Shown: piece after piece, positions 27,504-35,719 of the stretch
Layout: every line of letters begins with the position of its first letter
How positions within the stretch are numbered: the stretch's first letter is position 1
Assembly: GCA_052326585.1 (NCBI GenBank)
Contig: JBKQLU010000031.1
Coordinates: 1 to 54,340 of the forward strand
DNA: 54,340 nt
Direction: 5' to 3'
Origin: JAPLJC01 sp052326585
Lineage (GTDB): Bacteria > Desulfobacterota > Desulfobaccia > Desulfobaccales > 0-14-0-80-60-11
The notes under the pieces: model-generated
Database searches by the model: none
What the model saw: the letters and a program-made list of their open reading frames with translations, nothing else
Told to the model about the DNA's origin: nothing
Made by a program: the position numbers and the translations under genes

Positions 27504-27599
27504 TCACAGCCGACTCCCTCCCCTAAAAGCTCTCTTCTCCGCCACCTCTTCTTTCACTTCCGGCATTGGGGACGCTTGCTCCCAGCCACCGCCCAGGGC
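27504..27599 (-). pseudogene. Relic: C-terminal end of a NodT/TolC-type outer-membrane efflux gene
   Basis: On the minus strand the frame reads ALGGGWEQASPMPEVKEEVA and EKRAFRGGSRL then TGA. The first part matches the end of the intact efflux lipoprotein encoded at 34190-35710 (ALGGGWEQAPPVAELKKAVA). Homology stops at 27600, so only 31 codons remain of the gene. Confidence 0.7.
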
Positions 27600-27650
27600 C
27601 GGTTAGCGGGCAATTCGGTCGATATCTGCAGGGACCTTACAAAAACTTTC

Positions 27651-27679
27651 TTGCAACTCGCCGGCCCGGGAAATATACT
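27651..27679 (+). promoter_or_regulatory. Sigma-70-type promoter of the marR operon
   Basis: TTGCAA (27651-27656), 17-base spacer, TATACT (27674-27679), 31 bases upstream of the marR ATG. Close to consensus at both hexamers and at ideal spacing. Confidence 0.75.
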
Positions 27680-27694
27680 TAGATTATATAACTA
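27680..27694 (+). promoter_or_regulatory. Candidate MarR operator
   Basis: TAGATTATATAACTA, an imperfect inverted repeat centred on TTATATAA, begins right after the -10 box and covers the expected transcription start. Autorepression at such a position is the rule for MarR regulators; binding here is inferred. Confidence 0.4.
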
Positions 27695-27709
27695 TTAGGA
27701 AGGCCAATT

Positions 27710-28174
27710 ATGTCTATTCCAGCGGATGAGTGCGCCCGGCAAGTATTGGAGGCCATTCCCATGGTTATGCACGCCATCCGCAGCGATATGCGCAACTATC
27801 GGGGATTCGACCTCTCGGTCCCTAAGTTTCGCGTCCTGATCTTTTTGAATCGCCACGCAGGCGCCTCCCTGTCGGAGATCGCCGAGCATATCGGGCTTGC
27901 CCTGCCCTCGATGTCTAAGCTGATCGATGGCCTGGTCTCCCGAGATATGGTGATACGCCAGATGGACCCCGGAGACCGCCGCCGGGTGACCCTGGCCCTT
28001 ACTACTCTTGGCCGGACCGCCATGCAATCGGCCTATGAGGCCACCGCGGCCCGGCTGGCCGGGCGCCTTGCCGCGGTGCCGGCATCCCGGCGCCGCACCA
28101 TCTTAGAGGCAATGCAGATTTTGGAATCGGCCTTTGGGTCCGCCCCCGAGGCCAAGGCGGCAATAGGGAAATAG
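27710..28174 (+). CDS. MarR-family transcriptional regulator
   Basis: 154 residues. Winged helix-turn-helix with LSVPKFRVLIFLNRHAGASLSEIAEHIGLALPSMSKLIDGLVSRDMVIRQ and the wing DPGDRRRVTLALTTLGR, as in MarR/SlyA proteins that respond to small aromatic ligands. AGGAAGG lies seven bases before the ATG. An ABC exporter starts five bases after its stop, then an MFS pump, so it most likely represses its own efflux operon through the operator-like repeat in its promoter. Confidence 0.92.
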   Translation: MSIPADECARQVLEAIPMVMHAIRSDMRNYRGFDLSVPKFRVLIFLNRHAGASLSEIAEHIGLALPSMSKLIDGLVSRDMVIRQMDPGDRRRVTLALTTLGRTAMQSAYEATAARLAGRLAAVPASRRRTILEAMQILESAFGSAPEAKAAIGK

Positions 28175-28178
28175 TGAC

Positions 28179-28976
28179 ATGGCTATTCTGGAGACGCAGG
28201 CGCTGACCCGCTGCTTCAATGGCCAGGCCGCGGTTGCGGAACTGACCATTACCGTTCAAGCCGGAGAGATTTTCGGTTTACTGGGTCCCAACGGCGCGGG
28301 TAAAACCACTACCATCAAGATGCTCACCACCCTCTTGCCGCCGAGCTCGGGGACCGCGTCCGTCGCCGGCTTCGACATCATCCGGCAGGCCCGGGACGTG
28401 CGCCGGGTCATCGGCTACGTGCCGCAGTTGGTTTCGGCCGATGGCAACCTGACCGGTTATGAGAATCTGTTGATCTTTGCCAAACTTTACGATATCCCCC
28501 GGGCCGAGCGCCAGAAGCGCATAGCAGACGCCCTGGCCTCGATTGATTTGACCGAGGCGCGGGACCGCATGGTGCGGGAATATTCCGGCGGCATGATCCG
28601 GCGTCTGGAAATCGCCCAGTCGATGTTGCACCGGCCCCGGGTGCTATTCCTGGACGAACCTTCCGTTGGCCTCGATCCAGTGGCCCGCCGGGCCGTCTGG
28701 GGCCATATCGAGGAGTTATGCCGGGAATATGGCACCACCATCTTGATGACCACCCACCTCATGGAGGAAGCCGACCACCTGTGCCAGCGCGTGGCAATCA
28801 TGCATCAGGGCCGGGTGGCTGCCACGGGCACGCCCGCGGCTTTGAAGGAGTCGCTGGGCGGCGACGCGACCACTTTGGATGATGTCTTTGTCCATTATGC
28901 GGGCGGCATAGTCGATTCCAGAGGGGGATACCTTGAAGTGTCACGGACCAGACACACGGCCCAACGGCTGGGCTAG
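28179..28976 (+). CDS. ABC exporter ATP-binding protein (DrrA/CcmA type)
   Basis: 265 residues. Walker A GPNGAGKTT, Q-loop (GYVPQLVSADGNLTGYENL), signature YSGGMIRRLEIAQ, Walker B VLFLDEPSVGLDP and H-loop MTTHLMEEADHL are all intact. The sequence type is that of drug-export or ABC-2 ATPases with a C-terminal DDVFVHYAGG tail. The permease gene overlaps its 3' end by 44 bases. MarR lies five bases upstream. Substrate is not known; antibiotic or toxic-compound export is inferred from the MarR/MFS neighbours. Confidence 0.93.
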   Translation: MAILETQALTRCFNGQAAVAELTITVQAGEIFGLLGPNGAGKTTTIKMLTTLLPPSSGTASVAGFDIIRQARDVRRVIGYVPQLVSADGNLTGYENLLIFAKLYDIPRAERQKRIADALASIDLTEARDRMVREYSGGMIRRLEIAQSMLHRPRVLFLDEPSVGLDPVARRAVWGHIEELCREYGTTILMTTHLMEEADHLCQRVAIMHQGRVAATGTPAALKESLGGDATTLDDVFVHYAGGIVDSRGGYLEVSRTRHTAQRLG

Positions 28977-29784
28977 GCGGCTGCTGCGGCAGATGGCCTC
29001 GCTACCGCAACGGGGCGCGGCCTTCACAGGCAAGACGCTGGTCATTGCCGAACTGGAATTGCGCAAAATTCGCCACGACCCCAGCGAATTGCTCACCCGC
29101 GCCGCCCAGCCGGCACTATGGCTGTTGGTCTTCGGGCAAGTCTTTGCCAGAACGCGGGCCATCCCCACCGGCGGCCTGCCTTACCTCGATTTTATGGCCC
29201 CGGGCATCCTGGCCCAGAGTGTCCTTTTCATCGCCATCTTTCATGGTATCGCCATTATCTGGGAGCGGGACCTGGGGCTGATCCACAAACTCCTGGCCAG
29301 TCCGACCCCGCGCACGGCGCTGGTGCTGGGCAAAGGCATCTCCGCCGGCGTCCGCGCCTTATCCCAGGTGGGTATTGTTTATGGACTGGCGCTGCTGCTG
29401 GGCGTCAAGATAAACTGGCATCCCCTGGCCCTGGCCGGTGTGCTGACTGTGGCGATCCTGGGAGCGGCCTGTTTTTCCATCCTCTCCCTGACCATCGCCT
29501 GTGTGGTCAAGACCCGGGAACGCTTCATGGGCATTGGCCAGATCCTGACCATGCCCTTATTCTTCGCCAGCAACGCCATCTATCCCATCTCCATGATGCC
29601 GGGTTGGCTGCAGGTGGTCTCGCACCTCAATCCCCTGACCTACGAAGTGGACGCGCTGCGGGCCTTAATGCTGGCACATGGAACGAGCGTTATCGGCCTG
29701 GGACCGGATTTGGGGGTTCTGCTGCTGGTAACCGTGGTCCTGGTCATTATCGGGGGCTGGATGTATCCGGCCATCGCCGTCTGA
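28933..29784 (+). CDS. ABC-2 type exporter permease
   Basis: 283 residues. Six membrane segments of the ABC-2/DrrB type, with a cytoplasmic N-terminus (ELELRKIRHDPSELLTRAAQPALWLLVFGQVF), the FMAPGILAQSVLF and GLIHKLLASPTPRTALVLGK segments and a NAIYPISMMPGWLQVVSHLNPLTYEVDALRAL signature. The start is a TTG at 28933 with AGAGGGGG upstream, inside the ATPase gene; ATG 28993 is an alternative that removes most of the overlap. It pairs with the preceding ATPase. Confidence 0.9.
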   Translation: MKCHGPDTRPNGWARRLLRQMASLPQRGAAFTGKTLVIAELELRKIRHDPSELLTRAAQPALWLLVFGQVFARTRAIPTGGLPYLDFMAPGILAQSVLFIAIFHGIAIIWERDLGLIHKLLASPTPRTALVLGKGISAGVRALSQVGIVYGLALLLGVKINWHPLALAGVLTVAILGAACFSILSLTIACVVKTRERFMGIGQILTMPLFFASNAIYPISMMPGWLQVVSHLNPLTYEVDALRALMLAHGTSVIGLGPDLGVLLLVTVVLVIIGGWMYPAIAV

Positions 29785-29801
29785 CGGGTACTTTTGCCTT
29801 G

Positions 29802-29826
29802 GTAGCCGCAGGCTTTCGCCTGCGCT
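29802..29826 (+). repeat. REP-like palindrome, family B
   Basis: GTAGCCGCAGGCTTTCGCCT, 17 bases after the permease stop codon; possible 3' transcript hairpin. A second palindrome, TCCCCCTTTGCAAAAGGGGG, is at 29951-29972. Confidence 0.75.
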
Positions 29827-30075
29827 TAAGCGGTGCCGGTTTCCAGCCCTTGAGACGCAGGCCGGAGTCCTGGGCCACTTGCACCTAGTGGAGTGTTTAT
29901 CATTAGCTGGACATAATCTCTGGACGGGAAGGCTGGATTGGCTTGGTTAAGTCCCCCTTTGCAAAAGGGGGATTTAGGGGGATGTCAAGATGTTAGATTA
30001 ATCCCCCCTGCCCCGTTAAAAACCAACCATTTTCATTGGATAATCAATTGCGGCACAGACCGCTACCAACAACCC

Positions 30076-31566
30076 ATGAATAAGCGGGAAGACAGCGAGC
30101 GCGGCATCGAGCCGGAGGCAATTGCGGTTCCGGCCGGCGGGGAGACCGCGGGCAAGTGGACCATTATGGGGATTATGTCCATCGGCCTCTTTATGGTGTG
30201 CCTCGACTCCAGCATTGTGAATATCTCCCTGCCCAAGATCAGCCTCTCTTTTCATGTCCCTCTCAGTGGCATGGTGGAATGGGTCATCATTGCCTATCTC
30301 GTCGTTATCGGCAGCCTCATGCTGACCTTGGGCCGGCTGTTGGACATGGTGGGGCAGAAACTCCTGTGGGTGCTGGGACTCTTCATCTTTACCGCAAGCT
30401 CCGCCCTGTGCGGGGCCGCGCCGTCGCTGCTGCTCCTGGTCATCTTCCGGGGCCTGCAGGCAGTGGGGGGCGCGCTGATCATGGCCATCAGTCCAGTCAT
30501 GCTATCCCGCGCCTTCCCGGCCACGGAGCGCGGGCAGGCCCTGGGTATTCTCTCCCTGGTGGTGGCCGCCGGAACCAGCGCCGGTCCCACCGTGGGCGGC
30601 CTCATAACCCAGGCCTTCACCTGGCGCTGGATCTTTTACATCAATGTGCCCATTGGGATAATTGGCATAGGCGCCGCCCTGCACCTGCTGAAGCAGCCCA
30701 TACGTCTGGCCTGGGGCCAACAGCGCTTCGACCCCATTGGCGCAATCCTGCTGGCGCTGAGCCTCTGCTGCCTGATGCTGGGTCTGAGCTTCGGCCAGGA
30801 AGCAGGGTGGGGTTCCTTCACCATTGTCGGGCTTTTAGTGATGTCATTGCTGCTGCTGGCCGTGTTCATTATCCACGAAAGGCGCGAGAGCCAGCCCCTC
30901 GTCGATTTTTCCCTCTTCCACAACCGGCTGTTCACGGCCGCGATCTCCACCAGCTTTCTCGCCTTCATGTCTCTGTTTGCCGTGATGTTCATGATGCCCT
31001 TCTACCTGGAGGAGCTGCGGGCGCTTCCGGTCTATTCGGCCGGCCTGCTGATGACCGCGGTGCCGCTCACCCTGGCGGTGGTGGCCCCGATCAGCGGCAC
31101 GCTCTCTGACCGTTTCGGATCGCGGCTTCTCAGTTCCTTGGGCCTGGCCATCGTCTGTCTGGGACTCTGGTTTCTCAGCCGCTTGGGGTCCGACGGTGCG
31201 CTTTTTGACATTGTCTGGCCGCTGGTCTTGACCGGCTTTGGGCAAGCGCTTTTCCAACCGCCGAACAATAATGCCATTTTGAGTTCAGTGCCACCAGAGC
31301 GTTTAGGGATTGCCTCCGGGTTTTTAGCAACGGTGCGCGTGCTAGGCCAATCCTCCAGTGTGGCTATCTGCGGGGCAATTTTTACGAGCCTGGGCGGCGC
31401 CCAGGCCGGCGCGGCCCTGAGCCAGAAATTGGGTCTTCCCGCCGATCACCTGAAACCCGTTTTTATTCACGCCTTTCACCTAGCTCTGCTCACCTGCATG
31501 ATCTTTACCAGCATCGGGGTGTGCACTTCACTCATGCGCGGCCCGAAGGGCAGCAGCTACCGCTGA
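30076..31566 (+). CDS. DHA2-family (EmrB/QacA) MFS drug transporter
   Basis: 496 residues from MNKREDSERGIEPEAIAVPAGGE; ATG 30076 is preferred because the longer frame from 29938 crosses a repeat and lacks family similarity. Fourteen hydrophobic segments, with motif GRLLDMVGQKLLWVLGLFIFTASS (motif A), RGLQAVGGALIMAISPVML (motif B), LGILSLVVAAGTSAGPTVGGLI (motif C) and TWRWIFYINVPIGI, all marks of the DHA2 proton-driven multidrug family. It follows the MarR/ABC genes after a 290-base repeat-bearing gap and is followed 24 bases later by a tandem Usp gene. Confidence 0.92.
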   Translation: MNKREDSERGIEPEAIAVPAGGETAGKWTIMGIMSIGLFMVCLDSSIVNISLPKISLSFHVPLSGMVEWVIIAYLVVIGSLMLTLGRLLDMVGQKLLWVLGLFIFTASSALCGAAPSLLLLVIFRGLQAVGGALIMAISPVMLSRAFPATERGQALGILSLVVAAGTSAGPTVGGLITQAFTWRWIFYINVPIGIIGIGAALHLLKQPIRLAWGQQRFDPIGAILLALSLCCLMLGLSFGQEAGWGSFTIVGLLVMSLLLLAVFIIHERRESQPLVDFSLFHNRLFTAAISTSFLAFMSLFAVMFMMPFYLEELRALPVYSAGLLMTAVPLTLAVVAPISGTLSDRFGSRLLSSLGLAIVCLGLWFLSRLGSDGALFDIVWPLVLTGFGQALFQPPNNNAILSSVPPERLGIASGFLATVRVLGQSSSVAICGAIFTSLGGAQAGAALSQKLGLPADHLKPVFIHAFHLALLTCMIFTSIGVCTSLMRGPKGSSYR

Positions 31567-31590
31567 CCCCGGCCAGGGAGGAAGTATTTC

Positions 31591-32538
31591 ATGGGCACTG
31601 GCAAAAAGATCTTGATTGCGGTGGACGGTTCCACCTACTCGCTCCAGGCCATCAAATATGTGGGGCACATGTGCTCCGGGGCCATGGCGCAGGTGGGTCT
31701 TATCCATATTCTTCCCACGGCGTCCGAGGAACTTCTCTGGCATATTGACGTCGATGAGGACTTCAAGTCGAAGATCAAAGAGCATTACGGAAGCTTCAAC
31801 GACGAATGCCGGCGTGCGGCGGAGAAATTCTTAGACCGGGCCAAAGAGATCCTGGTTGACTCCGGCTGCTATGTTCCAGACCTCGTCATAACCTTGCTGC
31901 GGCAGTGGCATACCGGGATTGCCAGGGATATCCTGGCCGAAGCGAAAAAGGGTTACGACGCCGTGGTCATTGGCAGAAGAGGGATAGGTTTGATCGAAGG
32001 CCTGATGCTGGGAAGCGTCTCGGCCCGGGTAGTGCAAGGAGTTGATTGGATCCCGATTTGGGTCATCGGCGGGGAAATCTCTTCCGATAAAATGTTGCTG
32101 GCCGTGGATAGCTCGCGCAATTCCCGCCAGGCGGTGATCTATGCCGCCCCCTATGCGGCGCGCACCGGGGCGCAGGTCACCCTCTTGCACGTGGTGCGCA
32201 AGTTTTTCCCGGGCGACAGCCAATGTTTGACCTCGGCCGGGGCCGAAATCGAGACGGCGCTCAATGAGAACCTGCAGGCAAAGATTCGGGGAATCTTCGC
32301 CGATTACCAGGGGCTCCTGGAGAAAGCCGGCGTGGCGCCGGAGCGGATTAACACCGAATGCAACCTGGGGAGCTTGAGCCGGTCGGCTGATATCCTGGCG
32401 GCAGCCCGGGAGGGCAACTACGGCACCGTCATTATGGGCCGCAGGGGAATATCGGCGGTACGCGAATTCATTCTAGGCCGGGTAACCACCCGGGTGCTGC
32501 ATGGGGCCGAAGGCCTGGCCGTCTGGATTGTCCCCTGA
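31591..32538 (+). CDS. Tandem universal stress protein (two UspA domains)
   Basis: 315 residues. The first UspA domain (1-155) opens KKILIAVDGSTYSLQAIKYV and closes VVIGRRGIGLIEGLMLGSVSARVVQG; the second (160-315) opens KMLLAVDSSRNSRQAVIYAA and closes VIMGRRGISAVREFILGRVTTRVLHG. Both have the G-x-x-G...G(S/R) nucleotide loop, though the second has GRVTTRV. GGGAGGAAG precedes the ATG. The gene starts 24 bases after the MFS gene and probably belongs to its transcript, suggesting a stress/efflux response unit. Confidence 0.9.
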   Translation: MGTGKKILIAVDGSTYSLQAIKYVGHMCSGAMAQVGLIHILPTASEELLWHIDVDEDFKSKIKEHYGSFNDECRRAAEKFLDRAKEILVDSGCYVPDLVITLLRQWHTGIARDILAEAKKGYDAVVIGRRGIGLIEGLMLGSVSARVVQGVDWIPIWVIGGEISSDKMLLAVDSSRNSRQAVIYAAPYAARTGAQVTLLHVVRKFFPGDSQCLTSAGAEIETALNENLQAKIRGIFADYQGLLEKAGVAPERINTECNLGSLSRSADILAAAREGNYGTVIMGRRGISAVREFILGRVTTRVLHGAEGLAVWIVP

Positions 32539-32606
32539 GCCCCGCGGACTGCCCTGCCCCCTAGTGTAGTTTTTCGGGAAAACCCTGAAAAATGAACCGC
32601 CTTATT

Positions 32607-32640
32607 CCCTCCCCCTTGAGGGGGGAGGCTTGGGGCCAGG
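32607..32640 (+). repeat. Family G hairpin, short form
   Basis: CCCTCCCCCTTGAGGGGGGA followed by GGCTTGGGG between the Usp and aldehyde dehydrogenase genes; could end the upstream transcript. Confidence 0.7.
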
Positions 32641-32692
32641 AGATATTAAAGATATTCCCGAAACGCGACAATAGCCACCCGGGAGATGAGCC

Positions 32693-33958
32693 GTGACTTT
32701 TGACCAGAGGTTCGAGAAGGTGCGGGCCTTGATCGAGGCGCTCAGCCAGCGGCGGGAGCAGATGATCGCCCAGGCCGCCGGCGATCTCCAGTTCGCCGCC
32801 AAAGACACCGCCCATGAGGTGGACCTGACCATGGACCGCTTGGGGACCTTCCCTCAGGTCCGGGAATCACTAGCCTCCAGGAGACCTTTGGGGGGGCCGG
32901 ATTCCTGGGTGGCGGTGACGCTGTCTTATAACGGCAGCGCCTGGCTAAACATGGTCATCACCGCAGCTTATATGGCGGGGAACCAGGTCCTGGTGAAGCT
33001 TTCCTCCAAGGGGTCCGGGCTCTCCAGCCTGATGGCGGAAATTTATCGGCCCATCTTTGGAGACTCTGTCAGGTTTTACCGGGGCGGGGGCCAGAGTTTC
33101 ATGGAAGAGGCCCTAAAAAACCCCCAGGTCTCGGGGGTGGTCTTTTTCGGGTTTGACCAGCGGGTGCTCCCCCTGGAGGAAGCCTTTCGCCAAAGCGGCA
33201 AAAAGCTAATTTTTGAAGGACCGGGGGTGGACCCGTTCATTGTCTTTCCCGACGCCGACCTGCAAATGGCCCTGGACGATCTGATGGCCGGCAAGTTTGT
33301 CTATTCCGGGCAAACCTGCACGGCGCCCAAGCGGATCTTTATCCATGAGAATATCTACGAGCAATTCCTCAAGGAGCTGGCGCCTAAAGTTGCGGGCCTG
33401 GTGGTGGGCGAGCCAATGGATCCGGGCGTGGAGGTGACCCCGCTGGGCAGCGGCCTGGCCGTGGGCGGCATCGAGGCGGCCCTGGCCGAGGCGGTGGCCA
33501 AAGGCGCCCAAATCCTGGCGGGAGGTAAAATCAACGGGAACCTAGTCTATCCCACTCTGGTCCGCAATGCCACCGATGACATGCTGGGCATGCAAAAAGA
33601 GGTCTTCGGCCCGGTACTATTCACCAGCAGTTTCTCGGCGCGGGCCGAGGTAGTGGCCCGGGCTAAAAATCACCGCTACGGCCTCCGGGCCGCAGTCTAT
33701 GGCGGAGAAGAGGCCGCCCTCACCGCCGCGGCTTTGCGGGGGGAGAAATACTGCCACCCGGTGCCCGATTATACCTTCGGCAAATTCGGCACGGTTTCCC
33801 TCAACGAAAGCCGCTCCCAATCCTGGCGCGGGGCCCTGGTGACCAAGGCGGTGGGCGGCTACGGCCATTCCGGCTGGATTTGGGAGACCGTGGACGGGCG
33901 CTTCCGGATCAAGCAGGGGCCCAAACTGATCCACCTGGAGACGTCCCTGCCGGCTTAG
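32693..33958 (+). CDS. Aldehyde dehydrogenase superfamily protein
   Basis: 421 residues from a GTG with GGGAG upstream. The ALDH catalytic pair is present with canonical spacing: Glu175 in LIFEGPGVDPFIVF and Cys209 in YSGQTCTAPKRIFI (34 residues apart, as in classical enzymes), and the C-terminal KEVFGPVLFTSSF motif. It is 50-80 residues shorter than usual at the N-terminus (typical length 470-500), with a predicted helix MTFDQRFEKVRALIEALSQRRE in place of the first strand region. NAD(P) binding and substrate cannot be read safely; the general oxidation of an aldehyde is inferred. The nearest upstream gene is the tandem Usp. Confidence 0.85.
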   Translation: MTFDQRFEKVRALIEALSQRREQMIAQAAGDLQFAAKDTAHEVDLTMDRLGTFPQVRESLASRRPLGGPDSWVAVTLSYNGSAWLNMVITAAYMAGNQVLVKLSSKGSGLSSLMAEIYRPIFGDSVRFYRGGGQSFMEEALKNPQVSGVVFFGFDQRVLPLEEAFRQSGKKLIFEGPGVDPFIVFPDADLQMALDDLMAGKFVYSGQTCTAPKRIFIHENIYEQFLKELAPKVAGLVVGEPMDPGVEVTPLGSGLAVGGIEAALAEAVAKGAQILAGGKINGNLVYPTLVRNATDDMLGMQKEVFGPVLFTSSFSARAEVVARAKNHRYGLRAAVYGGEEAALTAAALRGEKYCHPVPDYTFGKFGTVSLNESRSQSWRGALVTKAVGGYGHSGWIWETVDGRFRIKQGPKLIHLETSLPA

Positions 33959-34189
33959 GCGGATTCCCCCGAAGTCCTGGGGCTGCTTCCTTTTCCCTAA
34001 GGGCGTAGAAGGATTTTTAAGACGCTATTGCAAAACCTCAGTCTGCCCAAAAAAATGTCATTCTGAGCGAAGCGAAGAATCTAGTATTTTGAGAGACTTG
34101 AGATCCTTCACTTCGTTCAGGATGACAATGAAATCAAGTTTTAGAGGGGCGCAAGTAATCGACTGGCCGTCTCCTTGCCGCCTCTCGAT
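33959..34189. repeat. Convergent gap with a family E element
   Basis: Between converging genes. 34029-34127 holds GCAAAACCTCAGTCTGCCC, then TGTCATTCTGAGCGAAGCGA (34055-) and the complementary CTTCGTTCAGGATGACA. The outer GCAAAAC...CTGCCC segment is the same as the outer arm at 43231-43293. Confidence 0.75.
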
Positions 34190-35710
34190 TTAGGGCAAAG
34201 GTTTTTTCTCCGCCACCGCTTTTTTCAGCTCTGCCACCGGCGGCGCCTGTTCCCAGCCCCCGCCCAGGGCCTTGTAGAGGGCGATGAGGTCGGCGGAGAT
34301 GTTGCTGTTGCTCTGCACCAGGGCGTTTTCGGCGGCGTAGAGCGAGTTCTGGGCGACCAGGACGTTAAGGAATTCGATCATCCCTTCCGTGTAGAGCTTA
34401 AACGACAGGTCAAAGGCCTTGCTGTTAGCCGCGACCGAGTCTTTGAGCGACTTGTAGTGTTCCTGCTCCTTGGCAAAGGCAATCAGGGCGTTCTCCGCGT
34501 CCTGGAAGGCGCCTAACACGGTCTGGCGGTAGGTGATGAAGGCCTGGTCGCGCAGGGCTTCCTGCAGCCGGATATTCGAGACGATGGCGCCCCCCTGGAA
34601 AATCGGCCAGGTCACCGACGGCCCAAAGGAACTGGTGCGGCTGGCAACCGTCCACCAGCTATTCAGCAGGTTGCTCTGCCAGCTCACCGCGCCGGTCAGC
34701 GACAGCTTGGGGAATAGGTCTGCGGTGGCGACCCCGATCTGCGCCGTGGCGGCGTGCAGTTGCGCCTCGGCCTGGCGGATGTCGGGGCGGCGGCGCAGCA
34801 GGTCGGAGGGCAGACCGGCGGGAATCTGCGCCGGCACGCCGGGGATGTCGCCGGTGGGCGTCAACTGCTGCAGCAGGTCCGCCGGCGGCCGGCCCAGCAG
34901 TATGCTCAAGGCGTAGATCGACTGCCGGGCGGAGGTTTCGAAGACGGGAATCTGCGCCTCGGTGGTGGCGACGCTGGCCTCGGCGTTGGCCACGTCCAGG
35001 GCGCTGGCAAACCCGGCCCCCAATTTCTGGCGGGTGATTAGGGCCGTGTTTTGCATGGCCTGCAGATTTTTGCGGGCGATGGCTATTTGCTGTTGATAAC
35101 CGCGCAGTTGCACATAGTCGAGCGCCACTTCGGCGGCGATGGTGACCTGCACGTTGCTGATGCCTGCGATGGCGGCCTCGACAGTGGCGTTGGCCGATTC
35201 CACATTGCGGCGCAGGCCGCCGAAGATGTCGATCTCCCAGGCTGCATCGAAGCCCGCCTGATAGAGATTTTGGGCCGTGCTCGCCACAGTCACCGCCTTA
35301 CCCTTGGAGGGTGAGGTGGCGCCGGAAGTGGACTCCCGCAGATATTCGCCAGTGGCCGTGACCTCCGGCCACAAACCGCCAACCGCGATGCAGCGGGCGG
35401 CCCGCGCCTGTCGCAGAGTAGCCACCGCCAGTTGCAGGTTGAGGTTCGTTCTCAGGGCATCTTCCACCAGTTGCGTCAGCGTCGGATCGTGGAAGCGTTT
35501 CCACCACTGGGCCAGCTCGGCCGGCTGTGCGGTGGCCACCGCCGGCGGCCGCGGCGCCGGGGCTGCGGTCACGCCGGCCCAGGCGGCGGGCGCTTCCGGA
35601 GGCGGCGCCTGATAATCGGGTCCGACCATACAGCCGCTCACAGCCAACAGCAGGAATCCGCAGACTGCCAACAGGATCGGTGCGCCAGGCAGTGGCCGGT
35701 TCGTCTTCAT
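34190..35710 (-). CDS. Outer-membrane efflux lipoprotein (NodT/OprM/TolC family)
   Basis: 506 residues from MKTNRPLPGAPILLAVCGFLLLAVSGCMVGPDY; ATG 35710 is favoured, a GTG at 35719 is nearer the macB-type stop. Lipobox LAVSGC, then the conserved GPDYQAPP-x-PAAW. Two outer-membrane efflux repeats follow (LNLQLAVATLRQARA and SLTGAVSWQ...DAENALIAFAKE). The C-terminus ALGGGWEQAPPVAELKKAVAEKKPLP is the tail to which the relic at 27504 corresponds. It is the fourth gene of a macA-ATPase-permease-tolC operon, giving the outer-membrane duct of a tripartite exporter. Confidence 0.94.
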   Translation of the reverse strand: MKTNRPLPGAPILLAVCGFLLLAVSGCMVGPDYQAPPPEAPAAWAGVTAAPAPRPPAVATAQPAELAQWWKRFHDPTLTQLVEDALRTNLNLQLAVATLRQARAARCIAVGGLWPEVTATGEYLRESTSGATSPSKGKAVTVASTAQNLYQAGFDAAWEIDIFGGLRRNVESANATVEAAIAGISNVQVTIAAEVALDYVQLRGYQQQIAIARKNLQAMQNTALITRQKLGAGFASALDVANAEASVATTEAQIPVFETSARQSIYALSILLGRPPADLLQQLTPTGDIPGVPAQIPAGLPSDLLRRRPDIRQAEAQLHAATAQIGVATADLFPKLSLTGAVSWQSNLLNSWWTVASRTSSFGPSVTWPIFQGGAIVSNIRLQEALRDQAFITYRQTVLGAFQDAENALIAFAKEQEHYKSLKDSVAANSKAFDLSFKLYTEGMIEFLNVLVAQNSLYAAENALVQSNSNISADLIALYKALGGGWEQAPPVAELKKAVAEKKPLP

Positions 35711-35719
35711 GAGCGCCAC

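Noticed and set aside
34055..34127. CRISPR-like spaced palindromes
   Set aside because: Copies are single, far apart, of different families and without regular spacers; no cas genes.
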